From Halomonas sp. (lineage in GTDB: Bacteria > Pseudomonadota > Gammaproteobacteria > Pseudomonadales > Halomonadaceae), in NCBI GenBank assembly GCA_018401555.1, contig JAGYKP010000086.1, positions 168,049-232,048 on the forward strand: a DNA stretch of 64,000 bases. The letters run 5' to 3'. This document shows, piece after piece, positions 38,893 through 48,286 of this stretch. The position numbers were made by a program, and so were the translations under genes. Below the pieces are notes generated by a model that was not told where the DNA came from, made no database searches, and was given only the letters and a program-made list of their open reading frames with translations. How positions within the stretch are numbered: the first letter of the stretch is position 1; each line of letters opens with the position of its first letter.

Positions 38893-40140
38893 ATGAGTGT
38901 GACCCTCGACGACATCCGTAGCGCCGCCGAACGCATTCGGGGCAGCGTGGAGCGCACGCCCTGCCTGCTGTCGCATACCCTGTCACGCATCACCGGCTGC
39001 GAGCTCTACATCAAGTTCGAGAACCACCAGTTCACCGCCGCCTTCAAGGAGCGCGGGGCGCTCAACCACCTGCTGGCACTCTCCCCCGAGGAGCGTGCCA
39101 GCGGCGTCATCGCCATGTCGGCCGGCAACCACGCCCAGGCGGTGGCCTACCACGCCGCCCGGCTGGGCATCCGCGCCACCATCGTCATGCCGCGCCATAC
39201 CCCCAACCTCAAGGTACACAACACCCGTCGGCTCGGCGCCGAGGTGCATCTCGAGGGCGAAGGCGTCACCGAGGCCGGCGACTTTGCCCACCGCCTCGCC
39301 GCCGAGCGCGACCTCGTCTTCGTGCACCCCTATGACGACGAACGCATCATCGCCGGGCAAGGCACCATCGCCCTGGAGATGCTCGAGGACGCCCCGGACC
39401 TCGACGCCCTGGTGATCCCGATCGGCGGCGGCGGACTGATCAGCGGCAACGCCATCGCCGCCACCGAGCTCAAGCCCGGCATCGAGATCGTGGGTGTGCA
39501 GACCAAACGCTTCCCCGCCATGCAGCAGGCCCTGGCCGGTGAGGAGATCCACTGCGGGCTGGCCACCCTGGCCGAGGGCATCGCCGTCAAGCAGCCCGGC
39601 AAGCTGACCCTGCCCATCGTGCGCGAGCGGGTGCGCGACATCGTGCTGGTGGACGAGCCCGAGATCGAGCGCGCCATCCTGCTGCTGCTGGAGATCGAGA
39701 AGAGCGTGGCGGAAGGCGCCGGCGCCGCGGGCCTCGCCGCGGTGCTGGCCGACCCCGAACGCTACCGTGGGCGCAAGGTGGGGCTGATCCTGTGCGGCGG
39801 CAACATCGACATGCTGGCGCTCTCCTCGGTGATCCAGCGCGGCCTGGTGCGCAGCGGGCGCATCGTGCGCGTGCGCGTGGCGATTCCCGACGTGCCCGGC
39901 GCCCTGGCCGAGCTGACGCGGCAGCTCGCCGAGCAGCACGCCAACGTCATCCATATCGCCCACCACCGCACCTTCACCGACCTCTCGCTGCGCGCCACCG
40001 AGGTGGAGGCCACCCTGGAGACCCTCGGCAGCGACCACACCCGGGAGGTGATCGAGGCGCTGCGTCGGGATGGCTACGACCCGGTGCTGCCCGCCAACGA
40101 GGTCCATCCGGACGAGCGCTGGGCCGGCAGCGAGGGGTGA
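38893..40140 (+). CDS. threonine ammonia-lyase with C-terminal ACT-like domain
   Basis: A 415-residue PLP enzyme that deaminates threonine to 2-oxobutanoate. The PLP lysine is in QFTAAFKERGALN (about residue 60), SAGNHAQAVAYHA is the conserved active-site helix, and IPIGGGGLISG binds the PLP phosphate. The C-terminal 80 residues (RVAIPDVPGALAELTRQLAE) form one ACT-like regulatory domain, so the layout is the TdcB/short IlvA type rather than biosynthetic IlvA with two ACT modules. The start has AGGAG nine bases upstream. It may act on serine as well. Confidence 0.9.
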   Translation: MSVTLDDIRSAAERIRGSVERTPCLLSHTLSRITGCELYIKFENHQFTAAFKERGALNHLLALSPEERASGVIAMSAGNHAQAVAYHAARLGIRATIVMPRHTPNLKVHNTRRLGAEVHLEGEGVTEAGDFAHRLAAERDLVFVHPYDDERIIAGQGTIALEMLEDAPDLDALVIPIGGGGLISGNAIAATELKPGIEIVGVQTKRFPAMQQALAGEEIHCGLATLAEGIAVKQPGKLTLPIVRERVRDIVLVDEPEIERAILLLLEIEKSVAEGAGAAGLAAVLADPERYRGRKVGLILCGGNIDMLALSSVIQRGLVRSGRIVRVRVAIPDVPGALAELTRQLAEQHANVIHIAHHRTFTDLSLRATEVEATLETLGSDHTREVIEALRRDGYDPVLPANEVHPDERWAGSEG

Positions 40141-40228
40141 GCGGCCTTACCCCTTGGAGGCATGGCGCCCTTGGGCCTTCCGGCGTACCCTATGCGCACT
40201 TTCCAGCGGCAGCAGAAGAGAAGAGGCG

Positions 40229-41962
40229 ATGAGCAGCAAGATCAGAGTCGAGGCCCCCCTGGTCATCCTCCACGGTGACGAGATGGCCCAGGTAGCCTTC
40301 GAGAAGATTCTCGACACCTTCGTGACCTCCCGACTGGAGATCCCCCTGGTCGAGATCGACCTCTCCGCCGAGAACCGCCTGGTGACCAACGGCCAGGTGG
40401 TGGTCGACGCCGTGGAGGCCCTGAAGCGCCACGGGGTGGGCATCAAGAACGCCGGCATGACGGTCAACCGCGCCCAGCTCGGCGAACTGCTCGCCAAGCA
40501 CCCCGATCTCGACGGCACCCGGCTGCACCCGCTGGCCACCAAGTCTCCCAACGGCGCCATCCGCAAGGGCATCGGCGGCAACATCACCCGCGAGGACATC
40601 CAGTTCCGCAACCTGCTGGTCAAGCGCCCCGAGTGGGTCGACCGCGACATCGTCGTCGACACCATGGAGGTGGGCGGCATCAAGGAGAGCTTCAACGAGC
40701 TCTCGCGCGCCACCGGCATCGTCAAGCTGATGTTCGTGGGTGCCAGCGGCGACCCGGTGGAGCTGCACCGCCGCGAGGTCAAGAAGGGCGACCCCTGGCT
40801 GCTCGCCACCAACGACCTGGAGGACGTCAAGGCCTGGGCCCACCGCTTCTTCCAGCGCGCCATCGACGAGAAGCGCGACATCTACCTGGGCCTCAAGGAC
40901 ACCGTGATCTCCGGTTATGACGGGGTGATGCGTGCCGCCATCGAGGGCATCTATGACGCGCACTACCGCGAACAGGTCGAGGCCCTGGGGCTCAACTACT
41001 TCTACGAGCTGATCGACGCCCAGGCCGCACGGATCGTCGCCAATCCGCCCGAGCGCGCCATCTGGGGCGTGCCCGACAACACCACCGGACGCAAGCTCCA
41101 CAAGCTGGTGGAGCAGCTCAAGCACTTCGGCATCCCCGACCGCAAGGCCCAGGTCTCCATCTCGCGCATGAGCGCCGGCGGTGGCGACCAGTACGGCAGC
41201 TTCAACGCCCCCGCCGACGAGGACGGCATCCTCAAGGTGATCGTCGACGGCGAGGAGAAGCATGCCCGCCACGTGCGCAAGGGCGACCCCATCCTGCTGA
41301 TGTCCAACGACCACGAGGCGATCAAGGACTGGGTGCTGCAGGTGTTCCGCGACGCCTCGCGCAAGAGCAAGGAGGTCTACTTCGGCCTCAAGCGCGAGTA
41401 CATGGAGTACGACGAGGTGTTCAGCACCGTGATCACCGACGTGCGCCGCGAGCTGGCCGAGAATGGCACCCCGCCGCCCTCGTTCATGATCATGCGGCCC
41501 TCCAGCCAGCTGATCAAGATGATCACCGACCCGCCCCGCAACGCCCTCTACCCGGCGCAGAACCTGGACGGCGACATCTTCTCGGACATCTCCGCCGCGC
41601 TCGGCGGCAGCCTGGCCACCGCCAGCTCGATCATCGAGAGCAAGGACGGCACCATGCTGTTCGAGGCACCCCACGGCACCGCCCACGACCTCTACCTGAA
41701 GTACCTGGAGAGCGACGGCAAGGAGGCCCACTTCAACTCCTCCGCCCTGCTCTTCGCCGTGGCCAACGCCCTGGAGACCCTGGGCGAGCGCGAGCAGAAC
41801 GCGGCCCTGGTGGAGTACGCCCAGCGCCTCAAGGCAGCGCTGATCGACACCGTCGACGCCGGCTTCATCACCGGCGACCTCAAGGGCAAGACCGCCGACC
41901 CGGCAAGCGAGGCGCTGGTCGACATGCAAGGCTTCCTCGACGCCGTGGCCAGTCGGCTCTGA
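40229..41962 (+). CDS. isocitrate dehydrogenase-like protein with an internal duplicated segment
   Basis: A 577-residue member of the isocitrate/isopropylmalate dehydrogenase family. The N-terminal substrate region is HPLATKSPNGAIRKGIGGN (serine of the isocitrate site). The C-terminal metal and cofactor region is QNLDGDIFSDISAALGGSL and FEAPHGTAHDLYLKYL. The usual length is about 410 residues. The excess lies in the middle, where residues about 185-240 (KKGDPWLLATNDLEDVKAW, YLGLKDTVISGYDGVM) recur near residues 350-405 (RKGDPILLMSNDHEAIKDW, YFGLKREYMEYDEVF). The most likely activity is NADP-dependent isocitrate oxidation. The duplicated part probably adds a regulatory or oligomer surface. Confidence 0.82.
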   Translation: MSSKIRVEAPLVILHGDEMAQVAFEKILDTFVTSRLEIPLVEIDLSAENRLVTNGQVVVDAVEALKRHGVGIKNAGMTVNRAQLGELLAKHPDLDGTRLHPLATKSPNGAIRKGIGGNITREDIQFRNLLVKRPEWVDRDIVVDTMEVGGIKESFNELSRATGIVKLMFVGASGDPVELHRREVKKGDPWLLATNDLEDVKAWAHRFFQRAIDEKRDIYLGLKDTVISGYDGVMRAAIEGIYDAHYREQVEALGLNYFYELIDAQAARIVANPPERAIWGVPDNTTGRKLHKLVEQLKHFGIPDRKAQVSISRMSAGGGDQYGSFNAPADEDGILKVIVDGEEKHARHVRKGDPILLMSNDHEAIKDWVLQVFRDASRKSKEVYFGLKREYMEYDEVFSTVITDVRRELAENGTPPPSFMIMRPSSQLIKMITDPPRNALYPAQNLDGDIFSDISAALGGSLATASSIIESKDGTMLFEAPHGTAHDLYLKYLESDGKEAHFNSSALLFAVANALETLGEREQNAALVEYAQRLKAALIDTVDAGFITGDLKGKTADPASEALVDMQGFLDAVASRL

Positions 41963-42089
41963 CGGCCGGTCAGCAAGGTTCGACGCCGATGGGGCCTGCC
42001 TTTGCGCAGGCCCCATGGCGTTGGGCCACTCGCCTCGCGGGCCGAAAATGCCGATACTGCCTGTCACCACACCAGCCGGAGCCAACCCC

Positions 42090-42332
42090 ATGAGCGAGCA
42101 CGAACGCACCATCATGGCCTTCGATGATCAGGGCCGCGAGGTGATGATCGACATCCAGGTCAGCGTCAAGGAGCTCGGCGAACTGACCCACGCCGGTCCG
42201 GTCAGCGGCGACACCACCCTGCGCACCCGCGAGGGACACCCGGTCAGCTACCTGGGCGGCGGCGAGTTCTCGATCACCCTGCCCGGCGAGGAAGAAGCGA
42301 CCTTCCGCACCGACGACCCCGACTTCGTCTGA
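42090..42332 (+). CDS. small acidic protein, function unknown
   Basis: An 80-residue soluble protein with no signal peptide, membrane helix or cysteine. It is acidic, rich in Glu, Asp, Gly and Thr, with predicted short beta strands (REVMIDIQVSVKELGEL, VSYLGGGEFSITLPGE). The start at 42090 follows GGAG. It lies 28 bases before the YdhR-like gene and is probably co-transcribed with it. I do not recognise the family. Confidence 0.65.
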   Translation: MSEHERTIMAFDDQGREVMIDIQVSVKELGELTHAGPVSGDTTLRTREGHPVSYLGGGEFSITLPGEEEATFRTDDPDFV

Positions 42333-42360
42333 TACCCACCACTATCACCAGGAGGCCCCT

Positions 42361-42669
42361 ATGGCCACGATTCTGCAGGTGCACTTCCCCTTCGATGGCC
42401 CCTTCGGCGAGGCCATGGTCGAGGCCATGACGCCACTCGCCCGCTCCATCAACGACGAGCCTGGCCTGCTGTGGAAGATCTGGACCGAGGACGAACAGGC
42501 CCGACGCGCCGGCGGCGTCTACCTGTTCGCCAGCCGCGAGGACGCCGAGGCCTATTGCCGAATGCACACCGCCCGCCTGGAAGGCATGGGCGTGACCGGC
42601 ATCGAGGCCCAGATCCTCGAGGCCAACGAGGCGCTCTCGGCGGTCAACGGCGGGCCGCTGACTCAGTAA
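42361..42669 (+). CDS. YdhR-family putative monooxygenase
   Basis: A 102-residue ferredoxin-like (dimeric alpha-beta barrel) protein. ILQVHFPFDGPFGEAMVEAM opens it, and EPGLLWKIWTEDEQARRAGG and YLFASREDAEAYCRMH match the YdhR family. The start has AGGAGG seven bases upstream. Family members are cofactor-less and of uncertain substrate. A GC-rich hairpin follows the stop. Confidence 0.82.
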   Translation: MATILQVHFPFDGPFGEAMVEAMTPLARSINDEPGLLWKIWTEDEQARRAGGVYLFASREDAEAYCRMHTARLEGMGVTGIEAQILEANEALSAVNGGPLTQ

Positions 42670-42693
42670 CCCCTTGCCACGCTTCCTGCCACG

Positions 42694-42721
42694 GGAAACA
42701 GCCCCGCCGCGGGCTGTTTCC
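42694..42721 (+). terminator. GC-rich hairpin after the YdhR-like gene
   Basis: GGAAACAGCCC and GGGCTGTTTCC form perfect 11-bp arms around CGCCGC, 25 bases after the stop. No T run follows. The right arm overlaps the first TGTTTCC operator copy (42715), so it may be either a terminator or part of the gcvT control region. Confidence 0.5.
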
Positions 42722-42732
42722 AATAGGAAAAC
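42715..42732. promoter_or_regulatory. operator copy 1 upstream of gcvT
   Basis: TGTTTCC-AATA-GGAAAAC is an inverted repeat with 7-base arms and one mismatch. An exact second copy lies 80 bases downstream. This identical spacing and core suggest a dimeric regulator of the glycine/serine operon. Confidence 0.5.
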
Positions 42733-42794
42733 CTGACACTCGCCAGCAACGCCTGCCGACCGGCATGGAGTCGGCAATTCTTGATCGCACCCAT

Positions 42795-42812
42795 TGTTTC
42801 CAATAGGAAACA
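42795..42812. promoter_or_regulatory. operator copy 2 upstream of gcvT
   Basis: TGTTTCC-AATA-GGAAACA is a perfect inverted repeat with 7-base arms, about 85 bases before the gcvT start. Together with copy 1 at 42715 it forms a pair spaced by 80 bp. No glycine riboswitch aptamer was seen in the leader. Confidence 0.6.
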
Positions 42813-42895
42813 TCGTCTACTCTAGGCACTATGCTGTCCGGTTGCCGCTATCCTTGAGGCACGCCACTTCGTTTTCCCTGTTATCGGAGGCCCCC

Positions 42896-44011
42896 ATGAG
42901 CGAGCTGAAGCGTACCCCTCTCCATGACCTGCACGTCGAGCTCGGTGCCAAGCTGGTACCCTTCGCCGGCTATGAGATGCCGGTGCAATATCCACTGGGC
43001 GTGAAGAAGGAGCATGAGCACACGCGTACCGCCTGCGGGCTGTTCGACGTCTCGCACATGGGGCAGCTGCTGCTGCGTGGTCCCTCCCCGGCCGAGGCAC
43101 TGGAGACCCTGGTACCGGCGGATATCGTCGGCCTGCCCGAGGGCATGCAGCGCTACGCCATCTTCACCAACGAGGCGGGCGGCATCCTCGACGACCTGAT
43201 GGTGGTCAACGCCGGTGACCACCTCTACCTGGTGGTCAACGCCGCCTGCCGGGACCAGGACATCGCCCACCTGCGCGCCAACCTGCCGGCCGGACACGAG
43301 ATCGAGGAGCTCGATCGCGGCCTGATCGCCATCCAGGGTCCGCAGACCGCCGAGATGATGAAGCGGCTGTGCCCGGAGGCCACCGAGATGGTCTTCATGC
43401 AGCATGGCCACTTCGAGATCGACGGCATTCCGGTGTGGGTCAGCCGCAGCGGCTATACCGGCGAGGACGGCTTCGAGATCTCGGTGGCCGCCGAGCAGAC
43501 CGAGGCCCTGGCACGCCGCCTGCTGGCGGAACCGGAGGTCGAGGCGATTGGCCTGGGTGCCCGCGACTCCCTGCGCCTGGAAGCGGGCCTGTGCCTCTAC
43601 GGCCACGATATCGACACCACCACCCTGCCGGTGGAGGCCGGGCTGATCTGGGCCATCGGCAAGCCGCGCCGCAACGGCGGCGAGCGTCCCGGCGGCTTCC
43701 CGGGTGCCGAGGCGATCCTCCATCAGGTCGATGCCAAGGATCATACCCGCAAGCGGGTCGGCCTGCTCGGCGAGGGGCGTGCCCCGGTGCGCGAAGGCGC
43801 CCCGCTGCTCGACGCTGAAGGCAACACCATTGGTGCGGTGACCTCCGGCGGCTTCGGTCCCAGCGTGGGCAAGCCGGTGGCCATGGGCTATGTGACCCTG
43901 GCGCACGCCGAGGTAGGCACCACCGTGTACGCCGAGGTGCGCGGCAAGCACCTGCCGATGACCGTCAGCAAGACCCCCTTCGTCGCTCCTGGCTACTACC
44001 GGGGGAAATGA
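42896..44011 (+). CDS. gcvT: glycine cleavage system T protein (aminomethyltransferase)
   Basis: A 371-residue folate-dependent enzyme that releases ammonia and makes methylenetetrahydrofolate during glycine breakdown. MPVQYPLGVKKEHEHTR and GLFDVSHMGQ form the N-terminal folate site. RSGYTGEDGFEISV and GLGARDSLRLEAGLCLYGHD carry the conserved Asp and Arg residues. The start at 42896 has CGGAGG. gcvH and gcvP are not in the window. It leads a same-strand group with sstT and sdaA, so glycine and serine use are linked. Two TGTTTCC-N4-GGAAACA operators lie upstream. Confidence 0.95.
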   Translation: MSELKRTPLHDLHVELGAKLVPFAGYEMPVQYPLGVKKEHEHTRTACGLFDVSHMGQLLLRGPSPAEALETLVPADIVGLPEGMQRYAIFTNEAGGILDDLMVVNAGDHLYLVVNAACRDQDIAHLRANLPAGHEIEELDRGLIAIQGPQTAEMMKRLCPEATEMVFMQHGHFEIDGIPVWVSRSGYTGEDGFEISVAAEQTEALARRLLAEPEVEAIGLGARDSLRLEAGLCLYGHDIDTTTLPVEAGLIWAIGKPRRNGGERPGGFPGAEAILHQVDAKDHTRKRVGLLGEGRAPVREGAPLLDAEGNTIGAVTSGGFGPSVGKPVAMGYVTLAHAEVGTTVYAEVRGKHLPMTVSKTPFVAPGYYRGK

Positions 44012-44116
44012 TCGGCACGGCAACTGACTGCCGCAAGTAGCCGACCGCCGAGGGCTGCAGCTGTTGCGTGAGGCAGCCGCCGCGGGCACATTTCGTCCGC
44101 GACAATGCAAGACCGT

Positions 44117-44142
44117 CCCCCTGGCGCTACCTCGCCGGGGGG
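44117..44142 (+). terminator. GC hairpin in the gcvT-sstT gap
   Basis: CCCCCTGGCG and CGCCGGGGGG can pair (one mismatch) around CTACCT in the 208-bp gap between gcvT and sstT. It lacks a T run and may be a processing or attenuating structure. The rest of the gap shows no gene. Confidence 0.4.
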
Positions 44143-44219
44143 CCTGCAAGGCCAGGGCCGCCTGATCCGGCCCGGGCACACAACAATCCTGCCAGCACCC
44201 AACCACCGAGAGATCCTCG

Positions 44220-45458
44220 ATGACTTCCACGCTTAACACCCTCTTCGGCCCGCTGCTGCGTCTGGGCCTGATCACCCAGATCGCCATCGGCATCGTCTGC
44301 GGTATCCTGCTCGCCGTCGTGTCGCCCGACCTCGCCGCCTCGTTCTCGCTGCTCGGCGAGCTGTTCGTCTCTGCCCTCAAGGCCGTGGCCCCGATCCTGG
44401 TGTTCGTGCTGGTGGCGGCGGCCATCGCCGGGCACCGCAAGGGACAGCCCACCCATATTCGCGGCGTGCTGCTTCTCTATGTGATCGGCACCCTGGTGGC
44501 GGCACTGGTCGCCGTGCTGGCCAGCTTCACCTTTCCCACCACCCTGACGCTGGACATGCCCGAGGTCAGCGGCAACCCGCCGGGCGGCATCATCGAGATC
44601 CTGCGCAACCTGCTGCTCAATGCCGTTGCCAACCCGGTCAGCGCGCTGATGGAGGCCAACTTCATCGCCATCCTGGCCTGGGCCATCGGCCTGGGGCTGA
44701 TGCTGCGCCATGCCAGCGAGACCACCCGCGGCGCGCTCAACGACCTCTCCGAGGCGATCTCAGGCATCGTGCGCGTGGTGATACGCTTCGCCCCGCTGGG
44801 CATCTTCGGTCTGGTCGCCAATACCCTGGCGGAGGCCGGACTGGGCGCACTGCTCGAGTATGGCCGGCTGCTGGGTGTGATCGTCGGCTGTATGCTGTTC
44901 GTTGCGCTGGTCACCAATCCGCTGATCGTCTTCTGGCAGACCCGCCGCAACCCCTACCCGCTGGTCTTCACCTGCCTGCGCGGCAGCGCCATCACCGCCT
45001 TCTTCACCCGCAGCTCGGCGGCCAATATCCCGGTCAACATGGCGCTATGCGAGAGGCTCGACCTCGACCCCGACACCTACGCGATCTCCATCCCGCTGGG
45101 CGCCACCATCAACATGGCCGGCGCGGCGATCACCATCTCGGTGATCACCCTGGCCGCGGCCAACACCCTGGGTATACCGGTCGACTTCCCCACCGCCCTG
45201 CTGCTCTGCGTGGTCTCGGCGCTGGCCGCCTGCGGCGTCTCGGGTGTGGCCGGCGGCTCGCTGCTGCTGATCCCCATGGCCGCCAGCCTGTTCGGCATCT
45301 CCACCGATGTGGCGATGCAGGTGGTGGCGATCGGCTTCGTGATCAGCGTGGTCCAAGACTCCACCGAGACGGCACTCAACTCCTCCACCGACGTACTGTT
45401 CACCGCGGCCGCCTGCCGCGCCGCCGAGGGCCGGCAGGCGCAAGCCGAGGCGCAGTAA
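44220..45458 (+). CDS. sstT: serine/threonine Na+ symporter
   Basis: A 412-residue inner-membrane protein of the dicarboxylate/amino acid:cation symporter family. The serine-rich re-entrant loop [20 protein letters not shown] and the family motif [16 protein letters not shown] are present, as is [19 protein letters not shown]. It takes up serine and threonine with sodium, fitting a marine or halophilic host. It lies 16 bases before the serine ammonia-lyase gene, so import and breakdown are paired. Confidence 0.93.
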   Translation: MTSTLNTLFGPLLRLGLITQIAIGIVCGILLAVVSPDLAASFSLLGELFVSALKAVAPILVFVLVAAAIAGHRKGQPTHIRGVLLLYVIGTLVAALVAVLASFTFPTTLTLDMPEVSGNPPGGIIEILRNLLLNAVANPVSALMEANFIAILAWAIGLGLMLRHASETTRGALNDLSEAISGIVRVVIRFAPLGIFGLVANTLAEAGLGALLEYGRLLGVIVGCMLFVALVTNPLIVFWQTRRNPYPLVFTCLRGSAITAFFTRSSAANIPVNMALCERLDLDPDTYAISIPLGATINMAGAAITISVITLAAANTLGIPVDFPTALLLCVVSALAACGVSGVAGGSLLLIPMAASLFGISTDVAMQVVAIGFVISVVQDSTETALNSSTDVLFTAAACRAAEGRQAQAEAQ

Positions 45459-45480
45459 CAACATCAAGAGGTGAATGACC

Positions 45481-46860
45481 ATGTCCATCAGCGTCTTCGA
45501 CCTGTTCAAGATCGGCGTGGGGCCCTCGAGCTCGCACACCGTGGGCCCGATGCGGGCCGCCTACAACTTCGTCGGTGAGCTCAAGGAGCGCGACCTGTTG
45601 ACCCGCGTGGCGCGGGTGGAGGTAGAGCTCTACGGCTCGCTCTCCGCCACCGGCATCGGCCACGGCACCGACCACGCGGTGCTCATGGGGCTGATGGGCG
45701 AGCGCCCCGATCACATCGACCCCGATATCATCGCCCCCTCCATCGAGGAGCTACAGGAGGCCGAGGCGCTGCGCCTGGATGGCCGTCACAGCGTTCCCTT
45801 CGTCTGGGCGCGCGACATGCGGCTGCTGGAGGAGAGCCTGCCGCACCACCCCAACGCCATGCGCCTGATCGCCCACGGTCACGCCGACGAGCTCTACCGC
45901 AACACTTACTACTCGGTAGGCGGTGGCTTCGTCATCGACGAGGCCCAGGCGGCCGAGGGGGCGCTGGATACCGATCACACCGCGCTGCCCTATGATTTCC
46001 AGACCGGTGACGAACTGCTGCGCATGTGCCGCGAGAACGACCTGCGCATCAGCGAGCTGATGCTGGAGAACGAGAAGGCCTGGCGCAGCGAAGAGGAGAT
46101 TCGCGAGGGCCTGCTGGTGATCTGGGCGGCGATGCAGGAGTGCGTCAAGAAGGGCATGGAGGCCGAGGGCGTGCTGCCCGGCGGGCTCAACGTCAAGCGC
46201 CGCGCCAAGACCCTGTATCAGCGCATGCTGGCCAGCGAGGACGACCATTCGCTGATCGCCTCCACCATGTCGGCCATGGACTGGGTCAACCTCTACGCCC
46301 TGGCGGTCAACGAGGAGAATGCCGCCGGCAGGCGCATGGTCACCGCGCCCACCAACGGTGCGGCGGGCATCATCCCGGCGGTGCTCCACTACTACATGCA
46401 GTTCCGCAAGGGCGCCAGCGAGCGCGACGTGTTGGACTACCTGCTCACCGCCGGCGCGGTGGGCATCCTGTGCAAGAAGAACGCCTCCATCTCCGGCGCC
46501 GAGGTGGGCTGCCAGGGCGAGGTAGGCTCGGCCTGCGCCATGGCCGCCGCCGGCCTCACCGAGGTGATGGGCGGCTCCATCAGCCAGGTGGAGAACGCCG
46601 CCGAGATCGGCCTGGAGCACAACCTGGGCCTGACCTGCGACCCGGTAGGCGGCCTCGTCCAGGTGCCCTGCATCGAGCGCAACGCCATCGCCTCGGTGAA
46701 GGCGATCAACGCCGCCCAGATGGCCCTGCGTGGCGACGGCGAGCACTTCATCTCGCTGGACAAGGTGATCCGTACGATGCGCGACACCGGCGCCGACATG
46801 CAGGCGAAGTACAAGGAGACCTCGACAGGCGGGCTGGCCGTCAACGCCATCGAGTGCTGA
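45481..46860 (+). CDS. sdaA: L-serine ammonia-lyase, one-chain iron-sulfur type
   Basis: A 459-residue enzyme that converts serine to pyruvate and ammonia. [13 protein letters not shown] is the N-terminal substrate loop. The [4Fe-4S] cysteines are in [20 protein letters not shown] and around [26 protein letters not shown] is the catalytic core. It is the single-chain form of enterobacteria and pseudomonads rather than the two-subunit Gram-positive type. The start at 45481 is favoured over 45475 on ribosome-site spacing. With gcvT and sstT it forms a glycine/serine catabolic group. Confidence 0.95.
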   Translation: MSISVFDLFKIGVGPSSSHTVGPMRAAYNFVGELKERDLLTRVARVEVELYGSLSATGIGHGTDHAVLMGLMGERPDHIDPDIIAPSIEELQEAEALRLDGRHSVPFVWARDMRLLEESLPHHPNAMRLIAHGHADELYRNTYYSVGGGFVIDEAQAAEGALDTDHTALPYDFQTGDELLRMCRENDLRISELMLENEKAWRSEEEIREGLLVIWAAMQECVKKGMEAEGVLPGGLNVKRRAKTLYQRMLASEDDHSLIASTMSAMDWVNLYALAVNEENAAGRRMVTAPTNGAAGIIPAVLHYYMQFRKGASERDVLDYLLTAGAVGILCKKNASISGAEVGCQGEVGSACAMAAAGLTEVMGGSISQVENAAEIGLEHNLGLTCDPVGGLVQVPCIERNAIASVKAINAAQMALRGDGEHFISLDKVIRTMRDTGADMQAKYKETSTGGLAVNAIEC

Positions 46861-46871
46861 GCAGACCAACC

Positions 46872-46908
46872 ACAACAAGGCCGGCCCCATGGGGCCGGCG
46901 CTTGTTGT
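46872..46908. terminator. strong hairpin terminator after sdaA
   Basis: ACAACAAG and CTTGTTGT form an outer stem and CCGGCCCC and GGGGCCGG an inner stem, with small bulges. It lies 12 bases after the sdaA stop and about 40 bases before the convergent hydrolase stop, so it may serve both. Confidence 0.8.
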
Positions 46909-46950
46909 GTCATGCAGCGATGCGGCGTCATGCGCCAACAGCGGTGGGCG

Positions 46951-48268
46951 TCAGTTGGCCAGCCAGGCCAGCGCCCCCACCGCCAGCGCCTCGATGCCGG
47001 TACGCATCGTCACCTCGTTGCCGGGGAAGTAGTAGGGTGAGTGCGGCATCTCCAGGTGACGCATCTTCTGTGCCACGCCCTCCCCCGAGGTCTCGGCCCA
47101 GCGCTCGGCCGGCGTGGCACCGATGAACCAGTAGACGTAGGGAATATCCTCGCCACCGAAGCCTCCCGCCTCGGCGTTGCCGAAGAACGGGAAGTCCTCG
47201 CTGCCATTCAGGCGCGGCATGGCATAGAGATTCTCCTCGCCGAAGTGATCGCCATGGGCGTGGCGCACCCGCTCCACCGTGTCCGGATCGTTGTGCAGGG
47301 CGATGGTCTCGTTGAGCACCCGGAACTCCGGGGGCCTGGGCGAGCGACCCGCCTCGCACTCGGCGCGGATGATGCGCTCGATGGACGCCACCACCCGGCG
47401 ATGCAGGGCGTTGTCGAAGCTGCGGATGTTGATCTCGAGCTCCGCGGAGTGCGGGATGATGTTGGCCTGGGTGCCGGCGGCGAGCTTGCCCACCGTGACC
47501 ACCACTGTCTCCTCCGGCGGCACCTCCCGGGAGACGATGGTCTGCAACCGAGTGACCACGTGGGCGGCAATCACCACCGGATCCACCGTCTGGGCCGGCA
47601 TGGAGCCGTGGCCACCGGCGCCATGGATCGTCACCGCCAGGTTGGTGCAGGCAGCCATGGCACTGCCGGCGATATGTCCGACGCTGCCGGCAAGCGCCGG
47701 CATGTTGTGCTGGCCGAGGACCACGTCGGGGCGGCCGAAACGCGCATAGAGGCCATCGTCGAGCATCGCCCGGGCGCCACCGAAGATCTCCTCGGCCGGC
47801 TGGCAGACCAGCACCAGGGTGCCGGACCAGCGCTCCCTGAGCCCGGCCATTACCGCGGCGCTGCCGACGATGCAACTACTGTGCAGATCGTGGCCGCAGG
47901 CGTGCATCAGCGGCACCGTGCCACTCTCGGTCTCGGCGGTCTCGCGGCTGGCGTAGTCCAGGCCGGTGTCCTCCTTGATCGGCAGGGCGTCCATGTCGCC
48001 ACGCAGCATCGACCGTCGGCCCCTCGCCGTTCTTCAGCACGGCCACCACGCCGGTGCCGCCCACGCCGCGGGTCACCTCAAAGCCCAGACCCTCCAGGGC
48101 CTCGGCCAGGCGTGCACTGGTCTCATGCTCCTGGAAGGGCAGTTCGGGGTACTGGTGCAGCCGCCGGTAGAGCGCCTGCACGCCGGCGAAGGCGGACTCC
48201 ACCTGGGCGCCGATGGCGGCGTGCAGATCATGGCCTTTCGCAATAGCAGTGTCGGTTTGCGTCGTCAT
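46951..48268 (-). CDS. M20D-family amidohydrolase (N-acyl amino acid/hippurate hydrolase type); frameshifted
   Basis: About 439 residues with the two-domain M20 metallopeptidase layout. Metal ligands are in MHACGHDLH and QPAEEIFGG; HGAGGHGSMPAQTVDP is the dimerisation-domain motif, and LNGSEDFPFF gives the last ligand. An inserted base near 48005 separates the first 87 residues (GEGPTV) from MLRGDMDALPIKEDTG. The gene follows an SSS symporter and DUF3311 gene on the same strand. This suggests uptake then hydrolysis of an acylated or amidated amino acid. The divergent LysR at 50111 may control all three. Confidence 0.88.
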
Positions 48269-48286
48269 TCGGGTCTCCTTGGCGAA

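Noticed and set aside
42670-42895. Glycine riboswitch upstream of gcvT
   Set aside because: No tandem aptamer pattern was visible; the region is better explained by the paired inverted repeats.
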